Shown here one piece after another: positions 14,401 to 26,800 of a DNA stretch of 64,000 bases; the stretch's first letter is position 1, and each line of letters begins with the position of its first letter. The notes below the pieces were generated by a model. The model was not told the DNA's origin and ran no database searches. It saw only the letters and a program-made list of their open reading frames with translations. The stretch spans positions 6,061,415-6,125,414 of the forward strand of contig SSBO01000007.1 in the NCBI GenBank assembly GCA_005281725.1. Direction: 5' to 3'. Source of the DNA: Wuchereria bancrofti (taxonomy: Eukaryota > Nematoda > Chromadorea > Rhabditida > Onchocercidae). The position numbers were made by a program, and so were the translations under genes.

Positions 14401-17400
14401 AATAATATATAAATGTATACTTTCAGAAATTTATAGCTACCACGAAATTTTGACAAAAAATCAAGCACGTCTAATCAAAAGTTGATTAAACGTGCCTGAT
14501 TTCTATCAAATCTTTCTATCAAATCATTGGAAAAATTGAAAACTGAAGTAATGTAAAGTTTTAAATCAATACTTCTTAATGCATACATATAGTTAGGATA
14601 AATAGAAGTAATTCTAAAAAAAATCAAAAAATATATTGTCGAAGTATATTGTCGTCGTCGAAATGAATCTTTTCCGATAACAAATAATCTTAACAACTTC
14701 CTCAAATATTACAAAAAGATATCAAAAATAATCTCAAAGATAATGTTAAATTAATTTAGTAATAACGAAAAAAGGAAAAAAAGAAAAAAAACATACCAGG
14801 AGGAACATCAACAAAGAGAATAAGCATACAATATTGGCCACGATTGTACTGCTGATATACCTCGTTTGCTATTCGACAAAGCTAAAAGTAAGAATTTCGA
14901 TTATGCAAAGTTTCAAATTCCTACTTTCTCTTGAAATATTTCTTCAACGGAATGATAAGTAGAAGAAATGGTGAAGAAAATGAATTAAAATGAACCAACT
15001 TTTGAATAATCAATCGGTCTCTTATTGAAATAAATAAACTGTCGATCAGCAGTACTTCTTCCTTGTCCATGTACACAAGAACTTATGTAACCAGTGATTC
15101 TATAATAGCTACTAAAATTATCTACAACTTCTTTATCATGTTAGAATTTTGAAATTTAAAAACGATATTAAAAAAAAAAATATTTGTATAATTATCATAA
15201 ATCAAACATACATTTTGAGAATTTAAATTATCTGTTAACATCAGACTTATCCTCTCATATATTCTCGTTAACATGTTTAAATTATACTCATTAATAAAGC
15301 ATATAAATAAATTAATTTGAAAAAAGTTCATTCTGTAATAGTAATAACAACAATATGTTTTAGCAATAAATTTATATTATTAATAATAAAGCAACATAAT
15401 CATTTTACTTACTTAATGTCATCAAATTTTGAATGATCAGAGATTCCATAAAGACTACATATAGATTCATCTGGTTCTTGCTGAATAATATCCAGAATTG
15501 TTCCTTTTTCAAAACGAGCACCAAAAAGATTCACAATGATATCTTTAATTGGTGCATTACCACCTGGTGTTACCAATGCTTGATACTGTTTACTAAAATA
15601 TCCCTCTTTTTTTTCTCTTCGAATGAGAATATGTTGTTGTTTTTGAATTATTCAAATCGCTTAACAACTATATCATTTTGTAGAAAGTGAGAGAAAGATT
15701 AAATAATGATAGCTCTCAGATATTTCAAATATTAGCATTCAAAATTATATAAAATTTTAACTCTATTATTATTCCAAACAATTATACACTTACCCATCCA
15801 TTAAACTATTTACAACAAATCGTACATCTGTCCGAGATAAAGCAAATGATTGTACAACATTTAAAAGTTTAGTGAAAGCTTTTTTCACACTTCGCTCAAA
15901 TTCTTTCCTTCTCACTGGTAGTGTTTCAAACAAATTGTTAATTGATATCGTCGTACCAACCTACAAAAATTGCAGCAAATAATCTGGAAATTTTAAAACT
16001 CTTTTTTTCAAAAAAAAATTAAAGAGAAAAAACTATTTTCAGAAGAAATAAGTGACGTCGACTTTATCATATATAGTTTTACACTTGTTGGTTATGTGTT
16101 TGATATCATTAGGTGTTAGTTATTTGTTTGTTTGTTTTTTTTTGTGTTTCTATAGTTAAATTTAATTTTGGTTTAAAGTATTATGATTATTTTATTTGTT
16201 GTTTTGCATTTTTTATATCGTTTTTTTAGCTATGTCAGTTTAATTTTTTTGTAAATTTTTTTAGCTATTTTAGTTTAATTTGTAAAATTTCTAATTTGTA
16301 ATTAGGGGATAATTTTCAGTTTGTACTTGTTTTTTCTTTTTTTATTTCATATTCTTTGTGTTATTTCATATTCTTTGAGAAGATATCATGGAATGATTAG
16401 TGAAGAAAAGAATCAAACCTACAGGTCTTGCACATTTTTCACGTGATTTTATAAATCCATCGTGATCAAATTCTAGTTTTGTTGCCATAATTTCATCTGC
16501 ATGTCTAGTTGTGATAGAGAGAGAGCTAGAATTGAAAATAAGATTCCTTTTTAAATGAAATAAACTTTTGAAAATCCTTTCACAGCAACTAATTATGAAC
16601 GAATTATTGACTAGCCTTACTTCTCGAATGATGAGTAAATGTGAATGAAACAGTTACGAAAAAAAAAAAAAAAAACTCTAAGAAATCAATCATAGAACGG
16701 TTATGAATATTAATCAAAAAAAAAAGCTTAGCAGAAGTTCTAGGATATTAAGCTTTCAACAATGATGGAATGCTTATAATTTGTGAACACTTTTTAATTA
16801 ATGACAAAAAGTGACTGACCTTACGGCACACAATGAACTTAAAGCTTCACCACGGAATCCAAATGTTGTTAGCTGATTAAAATCTGCGAAATTAGTCAAC
16901 TTTGATGTAGAATGTGGTTTACCTAAAAAATATGAAAAAAGAAACATGAATTAACATATATGATACAATATTCGAATTAATCCTAAAACTTTACAAAATA
17001 TGAACTTCCTTCAAAAATGTGAAAGTATATATAATACCTTTTTCTTCTTCTTCTTCACACATAAAACAATAGTTCTTTTATCATATAAACTATCATAATC
17101 TAATTTGATAATTATACAATCTATTCAATTAGCATTTATCATACGTTGAATTTTTCACGTTGCGCAACACTTCTGATTTCATTTTAAGTTAAAAAAAAAA
17201 TTACATAAAGCATCAAAATTGAGCGAATGAATGCCAATACCATCATCGACTACTTCCATCCTTTCAAATCCCATCTTCCTAACTCGTACCTCTAGAACAT
17301 TTGCATCTAATTACTTTACATCATTTACAGAAATTCCATTTCTCATTACAATCTTAGCATTTATGATTTTCGAAATTAAATGTTCCACCGTGATTATATG

Positions 17401-17781
17401 TAATAAAAGTTAATAACAAAATAAAATATGGTGCAGTTTATCATTCAAGCAGCAATTAACATATTAAAAAGACTAGTCACACACTTAATTAAAGTTACAG
17501 CTCAGAAATTTAAATCAGAAATTAAAATATATCATTCTTTATAAATTAAGGTAGTATTATGATAGTACTACACATTTCATATCATGATGATTTCTTGCTT
17601 CATTATTAATAATCATAAACAAACCGATCGTTTTAGCTTGAGCATCCAAAGAATTATCGATAAGTTCTTTACATGCACCTGCTAATGTGATAATCACTTG
17701 ACCCGTACAAATTTTTCGACAAACATCAATTGGAATAGTATGAATTTTTGCATGAACCATTTGACGATCGGCATTTTCCAT
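8989..17781 (-). CDS. pms-2: PMS2-type MutL homologue (mismatch repair endonuclease subunit), 20 coding exons
   Basis: Coding exons in transcript order (plus coordinates): 17625-17781, 17205-17291, 16820-16922, 16423-16525, 15794-15960, 15413-15592, 15000-15111, 14797-14881, 14125-14271, 13326-13502, 12818-13028, 12341-12518, 11894-11998, 11613-11740, 11317-11484, 10939-11039, 10624-10692, 9965-10107, 9563-9598, 8989-9054. Every junction is GT/AG and phases agree; the sum is 2523 nt, or 840 residues plus stop, close to human PMS2 (862). The N-terminal GHKL ATPase shows [10 protein letters not shown] (about 38-47), DDGIGI (68-73), GFRGEAL (103-109) and DVNVAPDKR (335-343). The C-terminal dimerisation/endonuclease domain shows DQHA-x2-E-x4-E (677-688), ACRKSVM (789-795) and CPHGRP (821-826). 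In the family, PMS2 pairs with MLH1 and nicks the strand to be repaired in the nucleus. The linker is weakly conserved and acidic. The start ATG aligns with the human start. Oddity: the second ATPase motif reads DDG instead of DNG. Confidence 0.95.
17205..17781 (-). other. pms-2: PMS2 ATPase motifs I and II (first two coding exons)
   Basis: Exon 1 (17625-17781) carries the start and motif I: catalytic Glu 39 and the Mg-binding Asn 43 sit in ELIDNSLDA. Exon 2 (17205-17291) carries motif II as VVDDGIGI. The usual MutL motif is DNGxG, so residue 69 is Asp where Asn is expected. The split codon between the exons (G plus AG) gives Glu 53. Confidence 0.88.
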
Positions 17782-18255
17782 CAGTTTAAAACTGTATGAA
17801 TATAAAAAGTGAATCATTCTTCTAAGTTAATTCATAGTTTTTGATCATCTTGAGGATATTTAGGAAATTTTCTAGTAATACACGTTGTGTAATACGTAAG
17901 CAAATACGCTGTGTCTAATGCTATACGCAAATAAATCATTGAAAAATATTTCAATTTTATTGTATGGCATAATTTTCAAAATTACATTTTTCAATTATGT
18001 TGTATCTTAGACGCTGTAAACATAGACAAATAGATAATGTAACACATAATGGTACCTCTATAATACAAGAAAAAAAAAAAAGAAATCAAACATACATTGA
18101 AATCTAAACTCATTGGCATACTTCTCAACTTCAATTTCAAAATTACATATGTTATGATGAAAGGTTGCACATTTTTCTTTTCACTTACATATAAAAAATA
18201 AACATTTTAAAGCAAAAAGGATATTACCAAATTATTCTTAAAAGAACAACTGCCG
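17782..18255 (-). other. XPA-PMS2 intercistronic region
   Basis: 474 bp separate the XPA stop codon from the PMS2 ATG; both genes are on the minus strand. A minus-strand AATAAA at 17956-17961 could serve the XPA 3' end, about 300 nt past its stop and about 175 nt before the PMS2 start. No other coding potential is visible. The spacing is longer than a typical compact nematode operon gap (about 100 bp) but short compared with the 10-kb intergenic regions elsewhere in the window. Confidence 0.5.
17792..17793 (-). promoter_or_regulatory. candidate trans- or cis-splice acceptor for PMS2
   Basis: Read on the minus strand, an AG preceded by TTCATAC lies 10 nt before the PMS2 ATG (17779-17781). An acceptor this close to a start codon is typical of SL trans-splicing in nematodes. 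A short untranslated upstream exon is the alternative. The SL sequence itself was not found in the window, as expected if SL genes lie elsewhere. Confidence 0.5.
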
Positions 18256-21210
18256 TTACAACTTCTCATACGTTAGTTTATATTCACATATTTTACATAT
18301 TTTCCAATATTCATCCTTCTCCGAATCATATGTTTCATCACCATAAACATGATCGTGAGCTTTGCCATAACTGGATTTAAAAATTTTCGATCCATGTACC
18401 TGGAAATTATTAGGTGTGATTGAAATATTGTAAGACTAAATTCAGGATCTAAAAACCAAAAAAGAAAAAAAAAATACCAGATAAGAATATTTGATACAAT
18501 AAATTTTACAACAGGTGTTAAGTAACTTGTTTTTCAGAAATTCAACTACATTAAGATATTGCTGACTTCATACATATCAAATATTATTTTGAGAAAAAAA
18601 AAAAATGTACAAAATCTAACCTGTTGTCTCATTTCTTTAATTTTCTTCTCAAATCGCTTTTCCAGTCGTGTTTCTTTTTGTGCAGTACGTGCTTCCTTCA
18701 CCTTTTCAAATTCCTCTTTTGATCCGTACACTTCCAAGCAACGTTGTTCCAACTGCAAATGCTTATGAAATCCGCTAACAAACGAAAATCATACACTTCA
18801 TTAGCATTAAATTATAAATATGAAACACTTCGTATGAAAAAAAAAAAAAAAAAAAAGCTGTGCTATGGTCAACTTATGTAATATTTCTTTTTACGATTAT
18901 TTTATTTACTATTACGTTTCTTCTTTTTTTAAAGAAAAAACATACATCGAGTATTAAAAAACTAGAGAAAATGGAAACAAGTTTAACACTACAAACCACA
19001 TTATTTCTGACTAAATGATTTAAACTGCTTAACTTAACGACTTATATACATATTTAATCAATAAATTTCTTAATTTTAACCAGTTCACTTTTCATCAACT
19101 AACTTCTTAACTAACCGAAATATGCAGTAAAGAGTGGTCATAATATTTATAGAAAAATTCCAAAACTATCAGCACTAAGAAATGTGGGATTACAACGTTA
19201 AGTTTAAAATAATATTACATAATTAAAAGAAAGATATGGATTTAAACTTAATCAGCATTTGTGCATTACAAATTTGCAAGCAGTCAAATTGTCTAAGAAG
19301 TACAGTTTGCAGGAGAGATTAATATATAGAGAAAAACATCGTCAATTGATATAAAACAACTTTTGCAGGTAGTATTTACTTTTCATTTACCATTAAATTT
19401 ACCAGCTAAACCAAAATATTAAAAATTAGTCAGTGAACTTCAAATAAATTCAAATCAAATCACTTCTTACATGCTCTATCCATATGATCAGCTATTAAAT
19501 TAAACATTCCTATTTTATAATAATTCAGCTTCTCTTAAAAATCTTATTTGTAAAACTCTTTAGACAACGAAAAAAAAATTTAAATTATACTTGTGCTTTT
19601 AGATACAGCTTCATATCACCATAACGAGGATTGTGTGGATTCTTTTTAGAAATAAACCTTAAAACTGGTTTGCGCAAATCAAGATCACAATCTTTCAACA
19701 GGTACTGACTTTTGGCTTCTGTTCGTGAAATCAATTTGTGAGCACCTTTACTATTTCTGAAACATTCCATTTCAAACACTGGTCATTTTTTTTTTTTTTT
19801 TTTGGAAAAGAAATCTATTTCAAAAATCATGATACATGTTAGTTTAAGTCGTTTTATGTATGCATAATCATCAAAAAGATACCGGACTAATTCGTCACTG
19901 TTCCGTTTCTTTTTTTTTTTAATGTAAAATATCGCCGACTTTTAGTATGGTAATGCTTGTTAGTCGATGATTGCAATTTCCATCAAAAAAACTTGAAAAA
20001 TTTCCATAACTATTGAAAATAATAGATATATTATACTAAAAGTACTGAATATTAATAAGGTTCATAGTTACGGATGAAAGTAACAAGAGAACAAACCTGC
20101 ATGTGTCACAAACAGGATAATTGAATTTCTCCCATAAATAAGAATTACACAGTGGCTTTTCACAATCGGCACAATTATCTGGTGGTACTAAAGGAGCTGA
20201 ATTAGCCGCTGCTTCATCTGCACCTGTAATTACAACCAGATTTCCATACCATTTAAACATAAGACATAATCCTCTTAATTTTTTCTACTCTTTTTTCTTA
20301 TATTCATTCACTTCCCGAATTTGCTTCTCGAACTGAGCTAAATTTTACGTTTTTGACGCGCTTCCGCTATTCTTTCCCGTATTCTTCCATATTCGTCATC
20401 ATCATCCAAAAATCCACCAGCTTCTTCGTAATTTTCTTGTGTTTTTCTGTAAATAACTCATTGAAAAAAATCAAATTTCGTCCTTTATTTCTTTGAAAAT
20501 ATAATATTTTATAGCAAGCAAAAATCAATCCATATACAAATGACCCTTCTATTAACTCTTAAAAATTTTAATTTTTTTTTTGGGAATGACAATCAACTTC
20601 CACTCGGCTTTAATTTTTTCATTTCTCGAGAATTATACAAAACCTTCATTTTGTTTAATTAAAGTATAAATTCTAAAATCACGAAAGTTTATATTCAGTT
20701 AATTCATTACGGAATTTTCCTTCAATAAATGTTTTTATTTGACACTTTATTCAGCGATATTATACATGTTTTAAAATATCCGCGATATTTTGTACTTGTT
20801 AAGTACAAGATTTTCCAGTATTTTAACCATGGGTAGACATAATTATTTAAAATGTACATTAAATGTAAGCAGTAAAACCGACTGAATTTGTTTTTATTTT
20901 TCCCTTTCCAAATTTAATATAAATAGAATTACGGATTCTAATTCTGCATTTAACATATTACTATTCATTTTGATGTATATAAAGCTTTTTTATAATCGAA
21001 ACAACAACAACAGCATTATTTGTATATCCATTCATTTATCACATTAAAATAAAAATTTGCTTTCAGTTGTAGTCTAGCAATTATTATTAACTTAATTATG
21101 CCAGAATTATTATCATTTTAAAAGTCTTGTAAATACCTGTAAAGCTTTTCCACGTATGGAACATAACCATCACCATTATTAATATGACCATCCAATCGTT
21201 GACGTTTCAT
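18256..21210 (-). CDS. xpa-1: XPA homologue, nucleotide excision repair damage-verification factor
   Basis: Coding exons in transcript order: 21137-21210, 20349-20446, 20097-20223, 19591-19756, 18621-18752, 18256-18399. The sum is 741 nt, or 246 residues plus stop, against 273 in human XPA, with consistent phases and GT/AG junctions. The zinc finger is C75-x2-C78-x17-C96-x2-C99. It is followed by the DNA-binding core with [14 protein letters not shown] (112-125), [17 protein letters not shown] and the basic, helical LEVYGS region. The C-terminus has CKIC (234-237) and ends LTYEKL, matching the TFIIH-interacting tail of the family. XPA binds damaged DNA in the nucleus and organises the excision complex with RPA, TFIIH and ERCC1-XPF. 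A strongly acidic patch ([11 protein letters not shown]) lies in exon 2. The start ATG lies 2 nt after a splice AG. Confidence 0.95.
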
Positions 21211-21212
21211 TT

Positions 21213-21214
21213 CT
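21213..21214 (-). promoter_or_regulatory. candidate SL trans-splice acceptor for XPA
   Basis: On the minus strand the AG in CATTTTAG is followed by AA and then the XPA ATG (21208-21210). A 2-nt leader after an acceptor leaves no room for a normal 5' UTR. This fits addition of a spliced leader or a non-coding upstream exon. Confidence 0.6.
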
Positions 21215-22390
21215 AAAATGTAGAAAAAGAAATACTGTTATAAATAATATTTTCAATGTCAAAATTTTCTTCAGATCATAATAATTTTGCTAACATTCGC
21301 ATATTTATTTCTCTTCTTCATTCTATGATAGCTTAATAAAATTTATCGAAACTCATAATAAAACAGCTGAACATATGAAATCAGATAATGATTTTAGCTA
21401 TTCAGCTGTCTTGTTATGAATTACTGATATTTCACTGGAAAACAAACATAGCAGAAGAAATGACGTAGTAATAGAACGTTACCAAAAAATAATCGCATTA
21501 ATATTCATTCGAATGATGAAAAAACGAATCATTCAAGAGAATGTATCATAATTCATTTAATTATTCAATTATTAATTGAATAAAGAAAGTAACAAACAAA
21601 AGATTCAAGACAAATAAAGTAAATGAATAAATAAATAGAATAAATGAATAAATAAATAAAATAAATGAATAAATAAAGTAAATGAATAAATAATTAAATT
21701 AAATGAATGATTTGGAATGATAAAAAAAAAAAAGAAACGAAACTTTTGTATGAAATATCCGTTAAATTATATAATTCTGAACATTCGCCAAGTTTTTCCT
21801 CGAAAATATTTATTCGAAATAAAACAAAAATTCCAAGAACTGAAAGTTCGCTAATATTTTCAAAAAAGAAAAAAGAAATTTCGTTTCAGCTACGGTCGGT
21901 CACTTGAACGTTGGTATTTGATGGATGGCCGCTGTCATTTTGTTTTGTTCTTTTGGGAAAGTGTGCGGGGGAATACAGTTTAATTCGGGTAAAATTTGGG
22001 TAGAATTCGGGCTACGGGAAGTGATGATACACATTTGTTTTGAACTATCGATCATTGTTTTCATTGATTTATTCATATCAATAAAAAAAATTTAACTATT
22101 TTCCTATTTTAACAAAAAAGCAAGCACTCATTTTTATAAATAATTAAGTAAATGTGTATGCATGTTTTAGGAGTAATAATAAGTAAGCGTAAAACGAAAA
22201 AATGGCGTAGCATTAGAAAGAAGAAAAAAGAAATTGATTGTTTTAAAGTTTATAATATGACCAATTATTGTATGAATTTAATGTTTTGTATGATTTTAAC
22301 TTATCATTTATGAAATTCAACTTTTAATTTTTTCCTTTCTTTTTTTTTTTGCTTTAAAAGATTTGTTTGCAAGAAAAAGCAGGAAAAAAG
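21215..22390. promoter_or_regulatory. divergent promoter region between XPA and JAGN1
   Basis: About 1.2 kb separates the two head-to-head genes. 21600-21716 holds an AAAT/GAATAAAT simple repeat. 21890-22030 is the least AT-rich part, with several G-rich words (GCGGGGG, TTCGGG, TTTGGG), and is a reasonable place for the bidirectional promoter. No defined TATA box or transcription start can be assigned from sequence alone. Confidence 0.4.
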
Positions 22391-23892
22391 ATGTCATCAC
22401 GATTTGGTCCTCGAGCTGTGGGTACAGATGGAACAGATTTCAAGCATCGACAACGAATTGCTGCACATTATCATTATAGGTATTATTACATTTAAAAATG
22501 TATATTACCATTTCGAGCTATCTATTTGTAAGCAAAGAAAAAATAAATAGGTAAACATGATGGAGAGAACAAAAATGATGAAATCTTAGAAGTTATAGCT
22601 AAATGTGATATTAAATTCTAATTGCTAGATGTTTTTTTTATGAAATTAATTTCTAATTGCTTGACGGGAGTTGTTCGATGTTTTAATTGCAGAAGCATAA
22701 ATGAGGCATTATTTTTGCAAACGATATTAATTTCATTATAATAGCTTGGATACAGTTCTTAGCTTCTATTCTCTTTTAACAGTTGATTGTGAGATTTTTT
22801 CTCTAATTAATGATGTGCAAATATGAGTTGTAATTTGAGGTTAAAAAGTTATTTTTAGAGAAATTAGTACTGCATTGAATATAGGAAACCTAAATAGTGC
22901 TTTAAGAAATGAAAGTAAAATAGGACTGAGGTAGTTGAAATGATGTTTTCCCTTAAAAAAATACTTTTTACTTTCTAATATACAGTGAAAATCAAATTAA
23001 TAAATTATCTATAAACTTATGTGTGAAATTTTATAAAAATATTTGTAAAAATAAAAAAAAAAATATTGATAAAATGTTTTATTGTAGTGCACAGTATAAA
23101 ATGTACTTGAAATTGTTGTTCGGACTTCATTTCCTAGTGCTGCTCACAATGTGGGTTAAAGTTGGCGGCGAAGTACTTGTTGATGTATTCGACATACGGT
23201 GGCGGTTTTATCAAACTCTTCAACTGCCCAATGCCTACCCATGGGAATATGTCTGGTGTTTTTCATTCATCCCATCAATATTTGCTATGATGTCGTTTAA
23301 ACGAAATAAGGTCAGTGTTGCATCTCTAAGAAAGATTTGTTAGCTAAGTTTTGTAGCAATAGTGACATTTTGAAGTAAAAAATTTTTAAAATATGAAAAT
23401 AGAGCATTAGAATTATTTTGCACTTTCGTATAGCAATTTTATTATCATGCTCATTTATGCAATACATAGTAGGATTATCATTTTTTTTTGATTTTGTAAT
23501 ATTCATATTTAATGTACAAATGAATCTTCCACTCTAATCGATGATAATATTTTTTGATGATAATATTTAGTTATCGTTTTTTGTTTTTTTGTTCAAAAGC
23601 TTATAAATTTGTATGTAATAATTTGCAGTCAAATTTGTTGCGTAATCATTACTATGGACAGTTTATTATGGGAATTTTACCGTGTGCAATAGGTATTGGT
23701 GGACAATTACCAGAACTTTTTGATTATTTGCATGATATGAAAAATAGTCAAACACCAACATTTCGTGGAACATTTCCAATGGTTATTATTTGGTACATTT
23801 TTTTCTTGATTGCTATGCAAATACATATTTTTGCTATGTATTTCTCGTATCATTTGATATCAGCTTGGCAACCACCAAAGAAGAAAGAATAG
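22391..23892 (+). CDS. jagn-1: Jagunal homologue (JAGN1), ER multi-pass membrane protein
   Basis: Three exons, 22391-22479, 23088-23310 and 23629-23892, total 576 nt (191 residues plus stop; human JAGN1 has 183). The N-terminus [20 protein letters not shown] matches the hallmark Jagunal start (R-x-GPRA-GTDG-DF-HR). Four hydrophobic segments lie at about 36-54, 84-100, 112-131 and 155-176, with the family-typical PWEY before the second. The C-terminus is KKKE, a dilysine KKXX ER-retrieval signal. Jagunal proteins act in ER organisation and early secretory traffic, from oocytes in flies to neutrophils in humans. Phases agree at both introns (2 nt + 1 nt, then phase 0). It is divergent from XPA. 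A possible AATAAA lies at 24523-24528, giving a 3' UTR of about 630 nt. Confidence 0.93.
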
Positions 23893-26800
23893 TCTATGAT
23901 TAGATATTTCATTTCTTTTAATTATTGGAATGGAATGTGTTGACATCTGAGTTTTAATATTTCCTGTTGATCAACTGAATCATCACATAAATTATCTTTA
24001 GCTAATGGATATGCTGTTCTATTTTTTTATGCAGTTAATTACACCATAAATAGATGTGCTATACTTAGTTACCTGAATCATAGCTAATTAATGAGTAGTT
24101 TTCTTGCTGATATATTACATCTCGAACAAACGAAATTTGAGGAACAAGTTTAAATAGGTGAGCAAACTGGGCTACCGAAAATTTAGGATAGCTTATTTAG
24201 AAATATAATCTTGAATAGAAGTTTAAAATCGATAATTTTCAAGTTCTGAAAACTAAGCTCATTGTTTATTCGCAGTTAGCTAAATGGACAAATTTCAATT
24301 CTAAACTAATTGCTTCAACCGAAACAGTTAGATCATGTAGGAGTGTTGCATTGAAACAGTATAGTTTCTCCTTTTAGTGTTTTTTTTTTTTGTTGTTGTT
24401 AATTTGGTTTATTTATTTATTTTTTTTCTCTGAGTTAAACAGTTTATTTATTTTTTTTTTTTTTTTGTTTTCAATCAAAATGGAACTTTTCCGTGATAAT
24501 TTTTGGGTCACACATTGTTGCTAATAAATTTATTTTTTATGTCAATTGATGATCATCTAGCTCTTTGATGATGGTTGGTACACTTTCAAACTTTTAGTTC
24601 TCCAATTTCAATTCACTAGAAATATGTTTTTTTTTTTCTTTGCTTTTATCGACTCATCTCAAGATCATTCTCGTTATTTGTTAATCTATCCAATTTTTCC
24701 TATGTACACAAGTTTCCTTTTGCACTCCAAAAAATGTTCTGAGGAATGCAAAATTACATATGGCAGGATTTTTTAAGTTTCATAAAATAAGAAAATATGT
24801 AATTTTGCTATTAGTGTAGCAGAAATGCAGTAGATTACTTTGAACTTGGCAAATTTCCATGTATCTTCACAAACAAATGACTTAAATCCGATTTGGTATT
24901 TTATTTTTCTTCTTTCTTTTGCTTCTGCTCTCTTGAATTATTTTGAAAAATATTTGCAACTGCATATATCAGCCATTTATTCCGAGATTTTTGGAATGAC
25001 GCAAATTATATTTGTCAGATTATGTTACGTATTTTACTGTACTATAATTTTGTTATCGTTCAGTGTTGTTTTATTGTAATTTTAATTAACATTGTTCGAC
25101 AGAAATAATCTAGTATAAATTTTTTAGTTATCATTATTTATGAGATGATTGAAAAAGATACAATCCTATCAAGTCTATATAGTAACAATATGCTGGTGAT
25201 TTTGTAAGACTTAAAGATTTACGAATATGAGATGAAAAGGAAGAAGTGAATTAGTGGAATTGAATTTAAATCTAATGAATTTAAATGAATTGAATTAAAT
25301 AAACGCGAGTAAGCAACCGATATGTAGGTTGTTAGTATCAAAAAAAAAAAAATGACTCAAACAAAGGATTTAACTCCTTATATAGGGCATTGATTTTTTA
25401 CAACATGCGTATGATTACATAAGTAAACAGCTATCAGATGATCTTTGCTCTTTATACAGTAAGAAATTGGTTTTTCTCATAAGATTGACTATTAGATTAG
25501 AAAATAAGCAAATTTGGTTTGGAACAAAGCAGTAATTTTTAACATATTAAACAACGCATATAGCTTTTGTTAACGATTGAAAAATTCTAAACAAGCAGAT
25601 AAACTCAGATACAATTGGAAGATGAGTGTTGGATAAATAATTGCTTGCATGAGATGTAATTTTGAAACAATTTCGTATTTCGTTAAAAAATATTCAATTG
25701 AAACAATCTTTAGTTTTGATGAATTAATTATAGTTTTATTTTGACATGTTGTAATTTGATTTTCTTTTTTTGGACAAATTTTTATGATGAAATGAAGTGA
25801 ACTCGTTGCTATTCATATCATTTTCAATTGATAATTTTATCAATTAATAATTTTACTTTCATTTAATTTCCACTTGTTATCTTTACACTTCATCCGTGTA
25901 ATTTTGAATAGCAATATCAAAAGTCGAGAATAAGTACTAAAGCATTGAACTTTTAACTTTACACAAGTATTAATAATTGTTTAGCCATGAAGTTTAATTC
26001 AACAAATAAAAGTTGTAATGAAATATGATTCAAAGTTTTGTTTATTGTAATTCAAATTTCGATATTGAAAACTGAACTTTTATCATTTGCTGTAAAATTT
26101 TATGCAGAAGTAATACGTTTCGAAAAAAATATTTTCGATTTTTAATTTCAAAGAAAAAAAAGCCATAGGTCTTTGAAAGGTAAATAAATAGAATTGTTAA
26201 TGATTCTGTTAGGATTAAACAGTGCTAAGAATAAATTCATTAATTTCATTTATTAGATTAAACTACATTTAACTAAACAAATTTCAGTGTTACTAATTCG
26301 AAACAATTGATTTAATAATTTTGGACAACTTAATTAGTTAGCTCTGTTCAATTGTCTGTCAAATTATTTGGATCAAATTAGTTCAGTTATCAATCGATTT
26401 GTGCATGATCTTTGAACTGGCTAACTATTACACTTACTTATTATAGTTTCAGGAAATTTTTAGTTTTCAGAAAAATCTTAAAAAAAAAAGATTTAGTTTC
26501 AGAAAATCTTAATTTCTAAGTAATACTTTATTGCTCTATTTGTACTTACTGCAACTATTGCATCAAATTTTGCATAATATAATTTAAAAATGATTTGAAT
26601 AAAGTAGAAAAAAGAAAAGAAATCACAATATTTCCAATTTGATATTTATTGAAAAATTATTTCGGTTCCATTTTTTTTTTTTTTGTTTTTGTTACTGTTT
26701 TTTTTTTCTTTCCAGTTGAACAAAAATGTGACTCTCATACACCCTTGAAATAAATAATAGGTTAATGTTTGAATGAATACTTAAATTTTTGTGGTCATTG

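Noticed and set aside
14130..14402. Plus-strand frame with CPRCGAKV
   Set aside because: It is the shadow of PMS2 exon 9 on the minus strand, which encodes DVNVAPDKR.
21965..21990. GTTTAATT similar to the start of nematode SL1 RNA
   Set aside because: Only eight bases match and the rest of the leader and its donor are absent.
24840..25079. 79-codon hydrophobic frame
   Set aside because: No family match, no splice or promoter support, and T-rich DNA commonly gives hydrophobic frames.
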